Positions 1 to 12,230 are shown, counted from the stretch's first letter. The stretch: 64,000 bases of DNA from Actinernus sp. WN-2022 (GCA_030867875.1 JAOWCC010001634.1:105069321-105133320), one strand, 5' to 3'. Translations and numbers: made by a program. Notes: generated from the letters alone by a model not told the origin.

Positions 1-798
1 TATATGCTTCTTCAACAACAAATATTTGTTGTATTCTTTCTTCAAGCTCCAGATCCATAATCGTTTTATATTAAGTGGTATTTCTTCCCATACTCAAGTA
101 GCGAAATAATATCGAAATGAGAAAATTCCATAATGAGTTCTTATTTGTGATTTAAATAAATTATCACCTAAGAAATATCTAGTATTATAGGCTCTGTATA
201 GTTGAGAAACTGGGACAAGAACATTTTGTAAAATCAATGGAACATTCTGTTTATCATAGAGGATTTTAAAACTGCGATTTTTAACGTAAGTATATTGTTA
301 GGTTTCTGTATCCCCAATAAATTATAATAAGGTGTAGAGCTTTCCAGGTTTGGGGTATAAAAAATACTTCTAATACATTTATTCAGTTTAGTTGACAGTT
401 TGGTCAGTCGAGAGGTATAAGTGTTACCCCAGCTAACGTTTATTGATTATGCCAATGTTCTTTGCTATCTTGCTACTGACATGTTTTATTTGTGGTTCCC
501 TGTTTAGTTTCTCATCAATAAAGATTCCAAGATATTTTATATAAGATTTGCGCTCTAAATCTTTAATGCCGATGTTAACCAATTTAGCGGGAGAAGTTAC
601 AATCATATAATTTGTTTTCTTTAAGTTTATCGACAATTTATTTATAGCACAAATATTTTTCATTTCTTCTTTCATAATAGTTTCAAGCTGTTTAGGATAT
701 TCATCAGAATAAAATATATTTCTATTATCAGCAAATATTCGAAATGACAGTTTGCTTGAGGAGTTTGGTAAATCATTTATATAAAAGTTTATCGCCAT
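1..798 (-). pseudogene. Non-LTR retrotransposon reverse transcriptase, C-terminal remnant
   Basis: An open frame at 433-798 reads a YINDLP block followed by FADN where active non-LTR RTs have YADD, then a KYLG block, which places it in the palm/thumb part of a jockey/CR1-type RT. Continuing toward base 1 on the same strand, broken frames still show the conserved tail typical of these proteins (an RSIFY-like block, YYNLLG, and RTHYG/WEEIP near the window edge). A short deletion removes the block that normally lies between them. The catalytic Asp pair is disrupted (DN instead of DD) and there are several stops, so it is dead. The 5' part (endonuclease, RT fingers) is missing upstream of about 800. 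Confidence 0.8.
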
Positions 799-1092
799 AC
801 TGTCGACGTGGTCTTTGTGTCGTTATTGGCTTTAACATACCCAATATATACGTATTGTTACGATTCACCATTTTTATAATTAGGTCTTAGGTCCTTTGTT
901 TAATTTGTATCGGACTGTAACTAACATAGGGGCTGGTGCATTCCACCAGTGACGAGACAAAAGATGGCTCAATAGCTACTTTCGTTATACAAACCAACAT
1001 GGCTGCTAAGTTTTCGTGATTTTATTCCCTTAGGAATGAGTGCAACCCAAGAATAACGGCAAACCATTCTAAATATAACATAACTTGTGAAA
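799..1092. other. Non-coding stretch
   Basis: No coding similarity, RNA gene or repeat recognised; AT-rich flank of the truncated retrotransposon. Confidence 0.4.
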
Positions 1093-1190
1093 ACGCTGTG
1101 ACATAGGCCTAGTATGCGGGATGGACGCTGTGACAGGCGTAGTATGCGTGATGGACGCCGTGACATAAGCCTAGTATGCGGGATGGACGC
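1093..1190. repeat. Short tandem repeat, about 3 copies of a 30-32 bp unit
   Basis: Three consecutive units each read ACGC(T/C)GTGACA... then AGTATGCG(G/T)GATGG. The units start at 1093, 1125 and 1155, and a fourth starts at 1187 but ends immediately. The middle unit is 2 bp shorter. The small minus-strand open frame across it is a by-product of the repeat. Confidence 0.8.
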
Positions 1191-1193
1191 TCC

Positions 1194-2369
1194 TGGTTAT
1201 GGGCTCCTGACCTTGAGTAACGTTTACCGTATAACTTATACATTTATCGAAAAAAAATAATTAATTTCTACACATTTTTACACAAGTGACGACCACAACA
1301 CCTTCGGATAACAAATGATTTTGCTATTATAACACGAGTGAGCGTTCGATAGAATGATCACTACTACAAATCGGAATTTTTCAGCCACTGAAGTACTAAA
1401 GGTATCCTTAATATCCTATATATGCAATCATTTGCAGCTTACAGTGCAAACTATGCCGGTGATGGATTTGCCGGTGATTTCTAGAGACTATTCCCTCTAT
1501 AGCGATACTTCGTGTTGATAAATATTACAATTGTCATGCTAATGTCCAACCACGATTTCAAAAGTACGCTTTGTGTCAGGAACCAATGGATCTCTGGTTG
1601 GCATGACAATGGTGATGTACATGGCAGTAAGAATCGCTATTCTTATTCTGTAATACAGCCAATATAACGCGCCCTATGTCCAAGAAATACAAACCCAAAG
1701 GCCCTTTCACATTGCTCCGCTGTTGCTGGTATATACCAATGTAGCTTTTGTTGTCCAAGTGAGTTTTTTGGTTGTGTGTTGAATTGAAAGAAACTCTCCG
1801 AAATTAAGTTTATTATTTTGACTCATCTTTTCCAGTGTGTTATTTTATCGACAACCATTGGCAAAATGCCTGTGGTCTGCGCCTGGCTCGCTCAGTTCAT
1901 AGCGGCCCAGTCTTCCGCGAGAATGCGAATTATGTCTCGCTCGAACCGAACTGGAAGTAGTTAGAACATGCCATGTTTATGACGAGTTACTAGTGCTACT
2001 GATATTGTCTCGTTTTTATTTTCACTTTCCTATGAAGCTAGGAAGATTGCATGGAAGCGTAGACAAGGAAATGGAAGCAAACATTTTAGATGTTAGATAA
2101 AATTAATTTGGTATCTCTTCATATAACCAGATGAACGGACAAATTGTTCTTGACCAATCATGCAGCTTTTCACTGGCCGGCCCTCGCTCCAGGCTCTTTT
2201 TCATCTTAACTGCACGGTCGTTTCGCTGCCATTGTTATTAGTCACCAACTGATATCGAGGTGAATGCCGAGATATCGTGTTAAAATGTTGATATTTAATC
2301 AGTATTTGTTTTGGTTAAACCACTAGTTTACCGACGTTGCAGCGTGCGGATCTCCGTTCAGCGAGAATG
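1194..2369. other. Non-coding stretch with one imperfect inverted repeat
   Basis: No gene recognised. An imperfect inverted repeat occurs at about 1529-1606, with arms ATTGTCATGC...CCAACCA and TGGTTGGCATGACAAT. The second arm is a compact version of the first. Confidence 0.4.
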
Positions 2370-2747
2370 TTAAACCTCATGCAGTTGTAATCTTTCTGGC
2401 GGCAGGCGACCAAATCTTTCACTGACACAAAAGTCGCCATCATTCTCACAGAATGTCCAACACAGGCAGCAGTAGGCTAGCGCGATGCCAACGATGATCA
2501 CAAAAACGAAGAGTAATGCCTGGCCATAACTCAAACTGTTTGCTTCTTTATTTAGGGTTGAAGTCGTAATCTCGTTTGTCTTATCATTAGATGGAGTCAA
2601 GCCATGAAGCTTGTTGGGCAACATCAGCATAACCATAACATATATTGTTCGACATGTATTCATTACAATACGGCAAACTATTAGTCCCAAATGGACCGCA
2701 GTCTTTGTTAAACTACTTAGATCTTCCTTGCTGTCTGTTGTCTTCAC
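2370..2747 (-). CDS. Hypothetical single-pass membrane protein or exon
   Basis: The product is 125 aa and I do not recognise the family. What is visible: a polar Lys/Asp-rich start, a moderately hydrophobic stretch at about residues 18-45, a Ser/Thr/Asn-rich linker, a strong transmembrane segment at about residues 75-98 (ALLFVFVIIVGIALAYCC), and a short tail with clustered Cys/Trp and charged residues. It stands alone in non-coding DNA, so it could be one exon of a host membrane protein. A chance open frame is also possible. No splice sites were established. Confidence 0.3.
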   Translation of the reverse strand: MKTTDSKEDLSSLTKTAVHLGLIVCRIVMNTCRTIYVMVMLMLPNKLHGLTPSNDKTNEITTSTLNKEANSLSYGQALLFVFVIIVGIALAYCCLCWTFCENDGDFCVSERFGRLPPERLQLHEV

Positions 2748-4315
2748 TTTATAGTTTGTTAAATAAGATAGATATTGTTTGACGTCGAATGGTTTCTGCG
2801 TTCTATTGATGCCTTTCTCTTGATAAATATGTATTCTTCCTCTGCAGTTTTGAGTTATCTTTCTTATCTTAATTAAAATATTGCGTTCCTATTTTAATGT
2901 TTGACTTCCAGTGTGCTTTATTCAAATATCAGGCTCAAGTTTTAAATTCTTATATATCTATATAATTATTTTTATAAAGCGAAATGCCGTAGAACCAAAG
3001 TATGAAATGCCGTGTAACCTTAGTATGACATCCTTGTTCCAAGACCTCTGCGTATAGCGATCGAATACCACGAAAGGAACCAACAAAGCAACAAGATTAC
3101 CATCCACTAACATTCCACTTTTGTCTTGTAATGGCGGTGTTACTGTTGTCGGAAGTTAAGACCATGATTGTCGTTTTCTCGATGTACTTGATATACTTTA
3201 TACATTCAATTGTTTCGTCAGCCGCCGTGATTTCCCAAATCCATTACTTGTAAGGTGTCTACTCCCGCTTGTTTCTTAAGTTCATGGAGTTCCTAAATTC
3301 GCGGATGAAAATACCAGATTAGAAGATGGAGCTTCTTCTTTAGAATTAGTAGAATAGTTTTCAGTTACTTTGGGCGAGATTTATATCAATCACTTCATGT
3401 GATCTCTCGGTATTTCTATAGTTAAACGAGAGACAAACCTGATGAATTATCAATACGATCATAGAATGTTGTACTTGATAATGAACCTGTCACAATAATC
3501 TGTCATTAATTCTTAAATCGATTTTCACTTCAACAAGATCAGTTTTGCTGAAATGCATCGCTCCCCATTGGTTTTTGTGAGCGTTGGTTGAAGCATTAAA
3601 AACAACCTTTACGTTTGCGGTGTTTGGAAGTTGCAACAACATTATTATTGTAATTCATCGCCTGGTAGTGATCCTTTGGTAATATTAATAGAAGATAAAC
3701 AACACCTAGGATTCGTAGTTTAGGATTATAAACAATCTAAATAGTATAAAAAAGTCAGTGTTTTCGTAATTGCCATTAATTCGGTCTTTGGCGTAACTGG
3801 AACAGCTGATTCGTCCCTCAATCAGAATATTACGGCATGTACACTATTCCTTTCAGTAATATCCGGTTTGGAAAGCATTTGGAGCAACGACAAATTGCAA
3901 AGTGAATATTTTTAATATTTTGTGTTTTTTCATTTTTCTAGAACAATATCACGATATGAGATTTCTACTTCAACATAATGTCGGTGGTTTGATATCCTGC
4001 TAACACCTGATGACAATATCTTTCACTATGTCTTTTCTAAAGAGTTAAAACAAACGTATTTACGTAAAAGGTGGCAAATGAGGATTTGATACCACAAATC
4101 TGTAATGATCACACTAGGAAAACAAGAAGAGAATCATTAAATTGTTAGTACGGCATAGTGTACAAATTATGCGTGAAAGGTAACATTGAATGTCACTGAA
4201 GGAACACCAATTACTAACCAATGTTGCGATTTTTCTTTAGGAAAACACGTTCATATACAAAAAACAACATAATAAACTTATTGTTAGAACATTTCCTTGT
4301 TTACTGTGCTTAACA
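2748..4315. other. Non-coding AT-rich stretch
   Basis: Nothing recognisable on either strand: no coding similarity, no tandem repeat and no paired terminal repeats found by eye. Confidence 0.4.
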
Positions 4316-4326
4316 TTAAAACATAA

Positions 4327-4365
4327 GACCGTCGTCTATCAATTGTACAATAGATAGACGCCGTC
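4327..4365. repeat. Short hairpin
   Basis: GACCGTCGTCTATC and GATAGACGCCGTC face each other around a 12-nt AT-rich loop, with one mismatch. It may be the centre of a small decayed MITE. No function can be assigned. Confidence 0.55.
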
Positions 4366-4819
4366 TAAAATTTAGACCATTTAAAAAAAATATTGAATAT
4401 GATTTAAAAGTGCATTTGGTCTTATTCTCTAACCCAAAGAGCCACAGACTTGTTAAGAATCTATGTACTTGATTCTCCTGAGGTTGCATGCGGCTATATA
4501 GTATGCGAGTCCTTAACTTTGACTCGGATCTGGTTTCTGAGTTGGGGCTGCGGTTTACGAGTGCAGGACCACAGTAACTGTTTACATTCCTCACATAAGT
4601 GGTTTCGGTTGTTTTAATTAGTCACATCATTTATGCAAAATAGGTATGTACGTCAAAGGGGGAAAAATAACGAAGAAGGTTATATTGATTTGATTTTCAG
4701 ATTTCAGTTTATTCGCACATTTTCTAGTTAACATGGTAGTAGATAATTACAAGATAAATAAAAACATAACAATAGTAACATTTGCATAACTGAGAAAAAA
4801 CTATAATAAATTATTCGTG

Positions 4820-4863
4820 GGCAGTGATCAAAGTAGCAAGAAGCTTTCGTGTTGATCACTGCC
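4820..4863. repeat. Perfect 12-bp inverted repeat
   Basis: GGCAGTGATCAA at 4820-4831 is repeated as its exact reverse complement at 4852-4863, with a 20-nt loop. It could be a decayed foldback or a regulatory palindrome. The flanks are AT-rich and non-coding. Confidence 0.6.
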
Positions 4864-5899
4864 TACGTCTACCATAGCTAGGAAAGAAAAAAAAGAAGGA
4901 CGGACGTGGATAAAAAGTTCAACCTCAATAAATGAAAAGAGTTATTGTCAAACATTATTAGAGTGTCTGTGAGAGATTGAGTATATGTTTTCCTAAATGT
5001 AGAGGTTGAATTAGACTGTTTAATTCCAAGATCAATGGTTTCCCAAATTTGTGATGAAATAAATGTAAATGTAAATATTGTATTCCTCTTGTTTGCATGA
5101 GCTAAACATATATGATCTCAAAGCTCAGAAATGACTAGTATTTTAATTATTGTGAAACTAAATTCAGTATGAATAACCACATGTACATGTATCACAATTT
5201 ATTAGTTTCCGTATCTTTGGAATCATTACCTATGTAAAATGGTTCCTACTGTAAGAACAAAACGCATGACTTTTGCAGGGAAACCTTGTATCATTAAAGT
5301 AAATATACTTTCGGCGCTACTTCTTAATTTTTCGTTTAACTTTCAAATGAGACTGACTGTTAGAAATATAATAGATTGTTACTTTCTATTAAAAATATTG
5401 TTACATCCATTAAAAATATTATTCAAAGGCATTCTATCTGTATGAAAAGTAGAATTCATAAATTAAATTAAATTTCGGTATTTTTTAGCTTTGTTGATTA
5501 ATATAATAACATTTTCAGCCCTTCATTGTGCGTGAATGCTCGTCTATTCTAAAGAGTGAAGTACCTTGTAGCTAACTATACGGCATAAGTGTTACTCTAA
5601 CTTGGATTACACTTCCACAAGACCTTCGTAAACCAGATACCTCCTTACCAAAGTTTAACTAAGGCATTCTATACTAAAATCTGTTTTTTTCAACTAAATT
5701 TTTTCCTCTAAATTTCAAGTTTTTTATCCTTTTCTAGCTCGTCAGTTTTTGAAACATTGGAGTTCATGTGTTTACTGCGGAATGCTTACAAGGTGTTTAT
5801 TAATTTCTCAATATCAACGGAAAGAAAAACATACTCCACTCATTTCACCACATCAAACATCTTTTACTTTAGAAATAAGAAAATGTTAACAATATTAGC
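4864..5899. other. Non-coding AT-rich stretch
   Basis: Very AT-rich. Only short low-similarity open frames occur and none is convincing. Confidence 0.4.
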
Positions 5900-6590
5900 G
5901 GAACCCACATTGATTTCTAAACTCGCTACAACAGGCGATTTTGGAGGAATAACCTGAGAATGTTGGTTCCGAAATTCGGAACCCACATTGATTTCTAAAC
6001 TCTCTACAAAAGGCTGTTTTGGAGGAATAACCTGAAAATGTTGGTTCCGAAATTCGGAACCCACATTGATTTCTGAACTCTCTACAAAAGGCGATTTTGG
6101 AGGAATAACCTGAAAATGTTGGTTCCGAAATTCGGAACCCACATTGATTTCTAACCTCTCTACAAAAGGCGATTTTGGAGGAATAACCTGAAAATGTTGG
6201 TTCCGAATTTCTGAACCCACATTGATTTCTGAACTCTCTACAAAAGGCGATTTTGGAGGAATAACCTGAAAATGTTGGTTCCGAATTTCTGAACCCACAT
6301 TGATTTCTGAACTCTCTACAAAAGGCGATTTTGGAGGAATTACCTGAAAATGTTGGTTCCGAAATTCGGAACCCACATTGATTTCTAGTCTCTTTGACTA
6401 CAGCCGATTTTGGAGGAATAACCTGATAATGTTGGTTACGAAATGCGGAACCCACATTGATTTCTAATCTCTTTGACTACAGCCGATTTTGGAGGAATAA
6501 CCTGAAAACGTTGGTTCCGAAATTCGTAACCCACATTGATTTCTAAACTCTCTACAGAAGGCGATTTTGGAGGAATAACTGGAGATAGAG
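5900..6590. repeat. 78-bp minisatellite, about 9 copies
   Basis: Tandem units start near 5900, 5978, 6056, 6134, 6212, 6290, 6368, 6446 and 6524. Each contains the near-palindrome GGTTCCGAAATTCGGAACC, then a CACATTGATTT block and a GGCGATTTTGGAGGAAT block. Because 78 is divisible by 3, two minus-strand frames stay open for 170-186 codons with a 26-residue periodic translation. That is a consequence of the period and I do not take it as a gene. A related minisatellite in inverted orientation lies at about 14.89-15.89 kb. Confidence 0.9.
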
Positions 6591-6892
6591 GGAATCGGCT
6601 AACTCTGTTGCTACCTAATTCAGATCGTGTGAGACACTGGAGTTGAGTAATGTTTTCTTGTTTTTCTTTATCCCACTTGAGAGGAAATGTATCAGTTTCT
6701 CTAATTGGAAAACAAAGCTCTGAATTCTCTGGAGAGCTGTTACATGATCTGAATTGGGATAACAAATGTTCAAGCTAAATCGGCCTCTTTTGAAAATCCT
6801 TTGTGCGTGAGAAATAAAGCATATTGCGGAAGTGGGCTATTGGGTACCAAAAACAATTTTGAAATTCTGTAAAACGTTGTAGAACTCGCTAA

Positions 6893-7110
6893 GTTCAGAA
6901 AATGCTGAACTCACATCCAATTAAGCTATTTTTTGATTATATGAACTCACGGCTAAGCTATTTATTGATTTCGTTCAGCAACTGCTGAACTCCGACTTAG
7001 TTATTTAGGACTATTTCTTGATTGTGTTCAGCGAATGATGAACTGACTAAGTTCAGAAAATGCAGAACTCGCGGCTAAGCTATTTCTTGATTGTGTTCAG
7101 AAAATGCCGA
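6893..7110. repeat. Degenerate short repeats with GTTCAG...CTGAAC hairpins
   Basis: About five loosely spaced units combine a small hairpin (GTTCAGAAAATGCTGAAC type) with a GGCTAAGCTATTTCTTGATT block. The same block occurs reversed at about 14,815-14,860 beside the second minisatellite. The two minisatellites and these flanks therefore look like two inverted copies of one larger repeat family. Confidence 0.65.
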
Positions 7111-7600
7111 AGTCGTTGATGAATACTTATAATCAGTGTAAGCCGTGAACCGTCCGTGACTGGCGGACCCGCGGTGACGGTGATTCTAGACCTCGGTGGA
7201 GTGGACGGGTATTCTAAGCCCGGATTCTAAGTTATTTATGTTCGGCAATTGCTTGACCAAATCTACACATACAGCTTGCTGTTGTTTTCCACCTCCTCTG
7301 CTATATAGCAACAATGTTCTTAAAAGAGAAAACATTTTTTAAGACTGACAGGTTTACTGTAACCTATCCAATTAAGAAGACTTAAAACTTTCTTATTCGT
7401 TTTTACACTGTGGTGTGGCAAAGGCTAATTTCGTTAAGTGTTAAAGTTGTCAAGGCTAATATTAAAAATAAACAAATAAATATGGTGAATGCAAGTCTAG
7501 GATGATAGTATTTCAACTCATACATGATTCAAAACAAATACTTTCTGTAACATATCACTGTACTTTTGGCACGGATAAAGTTAGTGAATTATTATAATAG
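7111..7600. other. Non-coding stretch
   Basis: A locally GC-richer patch at 7140-7220, then AT-rich DNA. No gene recognised. Confidence 0.4.
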
Positions 7601-7652
7601 CTTATAAGCTAGCCTGGGAAATTGAACGGAGTTTCTCAGGCTACTTATAAGG
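7601..7652. repeat. 52-bp foldback palindrome
   Basis: CTTATAAG-TAGCCTG-GAAA on the left pairs with TTTC-CAGGCTA-CTTATAAG on the right around a short loop. It may be a MITE-like foldback or the join of two repeat ends. Confidence 0.65.
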
Positions 7653-8269
7653 AGGCAAATTTGCATTTGTAGATTTTGAACTTCCCAGTTGGAAACCCCC
7701 AGTTCATATCCTCATATATTGGTTGTCTGCTATTTTCAGAACCATGATTAAACGTACTTTGTATGGAATGATCTTAAATTATGAATTGATCTAATATACA
7801 TGTATGAAAGAGCTTTGGTTTGCTTTGGTGAATCAGTGGGAGGAACCGGTGTCCTAGCGGATTGGACCCCCGCAGATTTGGATCGGTCGAGATCAGTACA
7901 GTTATTTGGGCGTTTGTAAGGGAAGTATATTCCTGTTTTCGGTTTCCATCTGCTTCTGTACTTGTATTCATTATTTGCATGTTCTTGTATAAAGCTGTAA
8001 TCTTTACAGTAAAGTAAAGTTATTCGAAGGAACTCACACTGACTCACAAGCCGTGGTATAGTGATCCGGTAAATTAATTTATTCACGCTTTCTCTAAATA
8101 ATTTGCAGCCTAAATAATAAATATAACTGTTAAATGTTCACTGTCATATGGCGAAAGCTTGAATACTTATAATTACTTTCAATGTGCGTATAATCCTGAA
8201 GGTTCGTGGAATAATAAATAAGGCATGTAAGAATATAAAAGCGAGTTCACTAAAATGCCAGCGTCCAAC
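7653..8269. other. Non-coding stretch
   Basis: Two overlapping small minus-strand open frames (7748-8086) have no recognisable features, and I treat them as chance. No other signal seen. Confidence 0.35.
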
Positions 8270-10485
8270 TGAATGAATGAATGAATCTTTATTTAAAACA
8301 CGGAATCTCTTCAAGTTATACTTGGTTTCCAAGAGAACCGTTACAATAAGTTAATAGTATTTGGACTACTAATATAATTACAAAACTTATGTTAAATATA
8401 TACATTAAAAATATATTATAAACAGTCCATGAGTCCACAAATATCAATATTTTGGAGCTCCGTTCGAAATATGGTTAAACTGTTTGCCTCTTTTGTAAAA
8501 CTGGGCAAAGAGTTCCAAATTTTGGCTCCACTGTAAGAAAAACTTATTTTTAGTGCTTCTGTTCGAGGTCTTGGGATATGAAGGTTTGCATTTGAATGAC
8601 GTAAGTTATAGCTACAGTGTTGGGATTCTTTTATAAAAAGATCAGAAAGATAGCTGGGCGCTAGGTTATTTACTGTCTTGTACATCATAATAGCCTTGTT
8701 TTTAGCCTTCTTTCTTTTAATGATTCCCAACACAATTCCTTACGAATGTCTGTTGACCTAATTGTGTAATCAGATTTAGTTATTTTTCTTGCAGCACGAT
8801 TTTGGAGAGTCTGTAACTTATTGGCAAGCCCCGATCCAAGGTTATCCCAAACAATAGAGCAATATTCTAAGGGTGGAAGAATCATGCCTTGTAGACTTTT
8901 ATTAAAGCATCTCTTGGTACAAAGGGCCTTACTCTCCTCAATATCCCAAGACCAGAGGATACCTTTTTAATGATTTTATCAATGTGTGCGTGCCACCGAA
9001 GGTTTTCATCTAAATATACACCGAGGTGTTTAGTTTCCTTCACTCTTCTTACAGAAATATTATTCAATGAGATTTCAATATCATAATCAAAATCCAATCT
9101 CTGTCTTGTACCTATAATCATAAATTCGGTTTTAAGAAGATTGAGTGAAAGTTTGTTAGCAATAAGCCATTTCTTTACAGATGTCAGTTCCATATTTATT
9201 TCGGTCTCCAGTTTACTCACGTCTGGAGCCGTAAACGAGAGACTTGTATCATCGGCGTAAAGACGTGGCCTACAGTTGCTAACACAATTTGGTAGATCAT
9301 TTATATAGAGTAAGAAGAGTAACGGACCCAGAATAGATCCTTGTGGCACGCCACATTTTATCAAACACTCAGAGGATAATGCACCATTTACTAAACACTT
9401 CTGACCTCTATTTGACAAGTAGGATGAAAACCATTTTAGAGTGGAGGGTTCTACCCCATAAAGAGATAACTTCTCAAGGAGAATGGAATGATCTACTGTG
9501 TGAAAAGCTTTTTTTAAATCTAAAAACACAACTCCATTTAATTGTCCTTTATCAATGTTTATATACCACTCATTTGTTAGGTCAAGAAGTGCAGTTGCAG
9601 TTGAGTGCATGGGTCTAAATCCAGATTGGTGTTTATTTAGAAGATTATTTTCTTGTAAATATTTGTAAAACTGTCCACAGACTAGTTTTTCAAATATTCT
9701 GGCAATGGTTGAGAGAATAGAGATCGGTCTGTAATTACCTGCCTCGTTTTTTTTGCCTTGTTTGAAAATTGGTGATAATCGAGCAATCTTCCATTCTCTT
9801 GGGAACTGTTTTGTTTCAAGTGATAGATTAAACAAATTTGTGAGAGATTCGGAGATCTCTTCAGAACAGTCACGGAGTACTTTATTGGATATTCTATCCA
9901 GGCCAGCTGCTTTAGAAACGCAAAGTTTCTTTATTAGTTTCAAAACTTTAGCTACTGAAAGCCGTTGTATACTAAAGACAGACGTTGCCTCATTTACGTA
10001 AGATTTAAACTGGCTCCCGTAGGAATCAGAGATCATACAATTTTCAGCAGCAAGTGCAGGACCGATCTCTGAGAAATACTCATTCATATGCTCAGCAATT
10101 GCTATTGGTTCAGTTAGTACCATTCCGTCATCTGTTTTAATTTCATTTATAAGTGTACTGTCTGATTTTTTACTTGTGAGTTGATTTAATAATTTCCATA
10201 TCTCTTTTGGGTTATCAGAGTTATCTTTGATTTGTGTTTGATAATAATTAGACTTTGCTACTTTAATGCTCTGATTCACACTATTACGGACTTTCTTAAA
10301 TTCATTCCAATCAGAGGACATTGCGGTTTTGGTAGCTCTCTTTTTCAAAGTATCTCTTTTATAACTGAAATTTAAGTGACGCCGTTTAATTGTTATTCGG
10401 TTTGTGCCAGTATTCAAAGTTTGCGCTCTTGAAATAACACTAAGTCCGTGATCTAATTGGTTAAAGTTGACACTTCGCACCTAGC
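8270..10485 (-). mobile_element. 5'-truncated CR1/L2-like non-LTR retrotransposon
   Basis: The minus-strand element ends at 8270-8300 with an AATAAA signal followed by a (TTCA)n tail, the kind of short tandem tail seen on CR1/L2 elements. It begins abruptly near 10,485 inside the linker between endonuclease and RT, so it is 5'-truncated as expected from incomplete reverse transcription. The RT frame and its two frameshifted C-terminal pieces are described separately. Confidence 0.85.
8416..10480 (-). pseudogene. CR1/L2-type reverse transcriptase, frameshifted
   Basis: The main frame (8882-10480, 532 codons) holds the RT fingers and palm in order: KAAGLDRI, NYRPIS, HQSGFRP, FLDLKKAF, GVPQGSILGP, the catalytic YADD and KTEFM. 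It then continues, after two frameshifts near 8885 and 8733, in pieces with PLEYCSIVWDN and KIWNSLP, the usual C-terminal blocks of these ORF2 proteins. The catalytic Asp of motif A and the YADD pair are intact. The Asp normally following motif A (AFDTVDH) is His here. The endonuclease domain is absent because the element is truncated. Not functional alone. Confidence 0.9.
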
Positions 10486-11212
10486 GGGACATTCAACCAT
10501 TGTAAGGTTTGTTGGTCGAACGATGGATGCCATCGGGTAATCTGTGAATTCAAGTTGTATTTAGGAAAGCGGCACCCATATACTTATAAACTTCACCAAC
10601 AGGGCGACCACGTTTATCAGGTGGTCAGAAAACAAGAATGGGAAGAGGTCTTCACACTGTTCAAGCCGGCTATATAGTGCTGTTTATGCAGTGCTAAAAG
10701 CGTGACCCCCAGCTGATAAATGAAAGCTCGAAGCCGTGATGCATTGAGCAATATCTCATTCCGCTACAAATCTAAGGGATTGTACCTATCAGCCGATTTC
10801 CTAATTCTACATATATGTCCAGTCCTACTACAAATGATTTCGGCAAATCATGCATCAGGGAGATATTGTGAAGTTTGGTGTTGAAATGTGAGCACCAACC
10901 GCACTGAACTGAATCAGTTAAAGTCGGCAAATTTCACTCGATGAACAACCAAAGCATTTGATGAAATGTAACTGGAACAGCCAAGCAATCCCATGAATTT
11001 GATGAATTACAAGACTGAGCAAGAAGACCAAAGTAAAGAAGCACCTTTCTTCAGGTGTAGACCATTGATAGACCACGTCAAAGAAATCACGAGAGAGCCA
11101 GGCAGTGATTATAGTCTGCATCAGATATAGAGGCAAACAAAAGACAATTGCATGGTTTCTAAATTATAATCCGTGAAGCCTACTCCCTATTTCTGGGTTT
11201 AGAAAAAAACAC
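10486..11212. other. Non-coding stretch
   Basis: No gene or repeat recognised. A small minus-strand open frame at 10918-11136 has no supporting features. Confidence 0.35.
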
Positions 11213-11454
11213 TCTAGGTTATCGGTACTGTACATGTAGACCTACATTATGATAAAGCAGGAGGCATGCGTATTAAACGTTATTCAGGGTTAGAGACTGA
11301 TGTGAGTGTTTTGTTGGCGAATAACTGCACGCGCCGACTGTATAATGAACGAGATATTTTAAATACTGCACGAGGCCTGCACGAACTAGAAGTCTCTAAC
11401 CCTTTTAATATGCAAACTAGGTTATCGGTACTGTACATGTAGACCTACATTATG
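11213..11454. repeat. 40-bp direct repeats bracketing a MITE-containing segment
   Basis: A 40-bp stretch beginning CTAGGTTATCGGTACTG occurs at 11213-11253 and again at about 11415-11454. The 160-bp segment between contains a GGAGGCATGCG block and a GGGTTAGAGACT foldback, both of which recur without these flanks at about 18.2 kb. The direct repeats are too long for an ordinary target-site duplication; local tandem duplication or gap repair is more likely. Confidence 0.7.
11287..11402. mobile_element. Foldback MITE, GGGTTAGAGACT family (short form)
   Basis: Terminal inverted repeats GGGTTAGAGACT and AGTCTCTAACCC enclose about 90 bp with no coding capacity. It is almost identical to the copy at 18246-18359 and is an internally deleted relative of the longer copy at 11803-11995. 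Confidence 0.75.
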
Positions 11455-11802
11455 ATACTTTTTATAAAGAAAACATTTCCAGCTGCATGATCTGGACTTT
11501 GTCCCATCAAACTCTATCTTGGGTTGTTAGATTGTTGACTCTCGCTCGAGCGATTTCAAATCGGCCGGAATAGCTTGTCAGATATAACTCGTAAGGGGTT
11601 TAGGCAAAAGTTTGTTATTGAAAAACTTAGAATGCAATTGTTAAATGAATGTCTTCTTACAAGTCTGACTATTTTCCTGTTTAAAATAACGAAATTGGTT
11701 GAGTAGAACGTGAGGTTTGATTATTTTAACATCAATATTTGCATTTTTCTCGAAAAAGCTGCTCTTGTGTATATTCGAGAGTTTCCGGCGGCATCACTGT
11801 GT

Positions 11803-11995
11803 AAGGGTTAGAGACTGCTTGTGAGTTCTTTATCGACAAATACAGGCACGCGCTGATTGTACGATGAACGAAAAATAATGAATACTGCATGAGGCCGAAG
11901 GCCGAATGCAGTATGAAGAAATTTTGAGTTCATCGTACAGTCAGCAAGTGACTGTAATTTGCCGATAAAGCACAAACATAAAGTCTCTAACCCTT
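11803..11995. mobile_element. Foldback MITE, GGGTTAGAGACT family (long form)
   Basis: AAGGGTTAGAGACT and AGTCTCTAACCCTT bound an element that is inverted over most of its length, including GTACGATGAAC / GTTCATCGTAC. The centre is a second palindrome, ATACTGCAT-GGCC / GGCC-ATGCAGTAT. Non-coding; it presumably depends on an unseen transposase. Confidence 0.75.
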
Positions 11996-12230
11996 TTAAT
12001 ATTCAAACTGAGTGCACTGTCAGCCGTGAATTTCAATTTAAATCAGTTGTCAATAACAATTTCATAAAGAAGTCAAATATTTCGCATGAATTAAATCGTT
12101 TTACGGTAAATATCTCCACAAAGAAAAGTCATTTCAATAGACAATGAATAAAAACAGAAGTAGATAACTGTGCAAAGAATAATTTACTTTGGCGTTCGGT
12201 CAGTTTAGTTGACGCCTTGCGAGTACATGT

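Noticed and set aside
6893..7110. CRISPR-like array
   Set aside because: Repeats are degenerate, spacing is irregular and the context is an animal genome; no cas-like genes.
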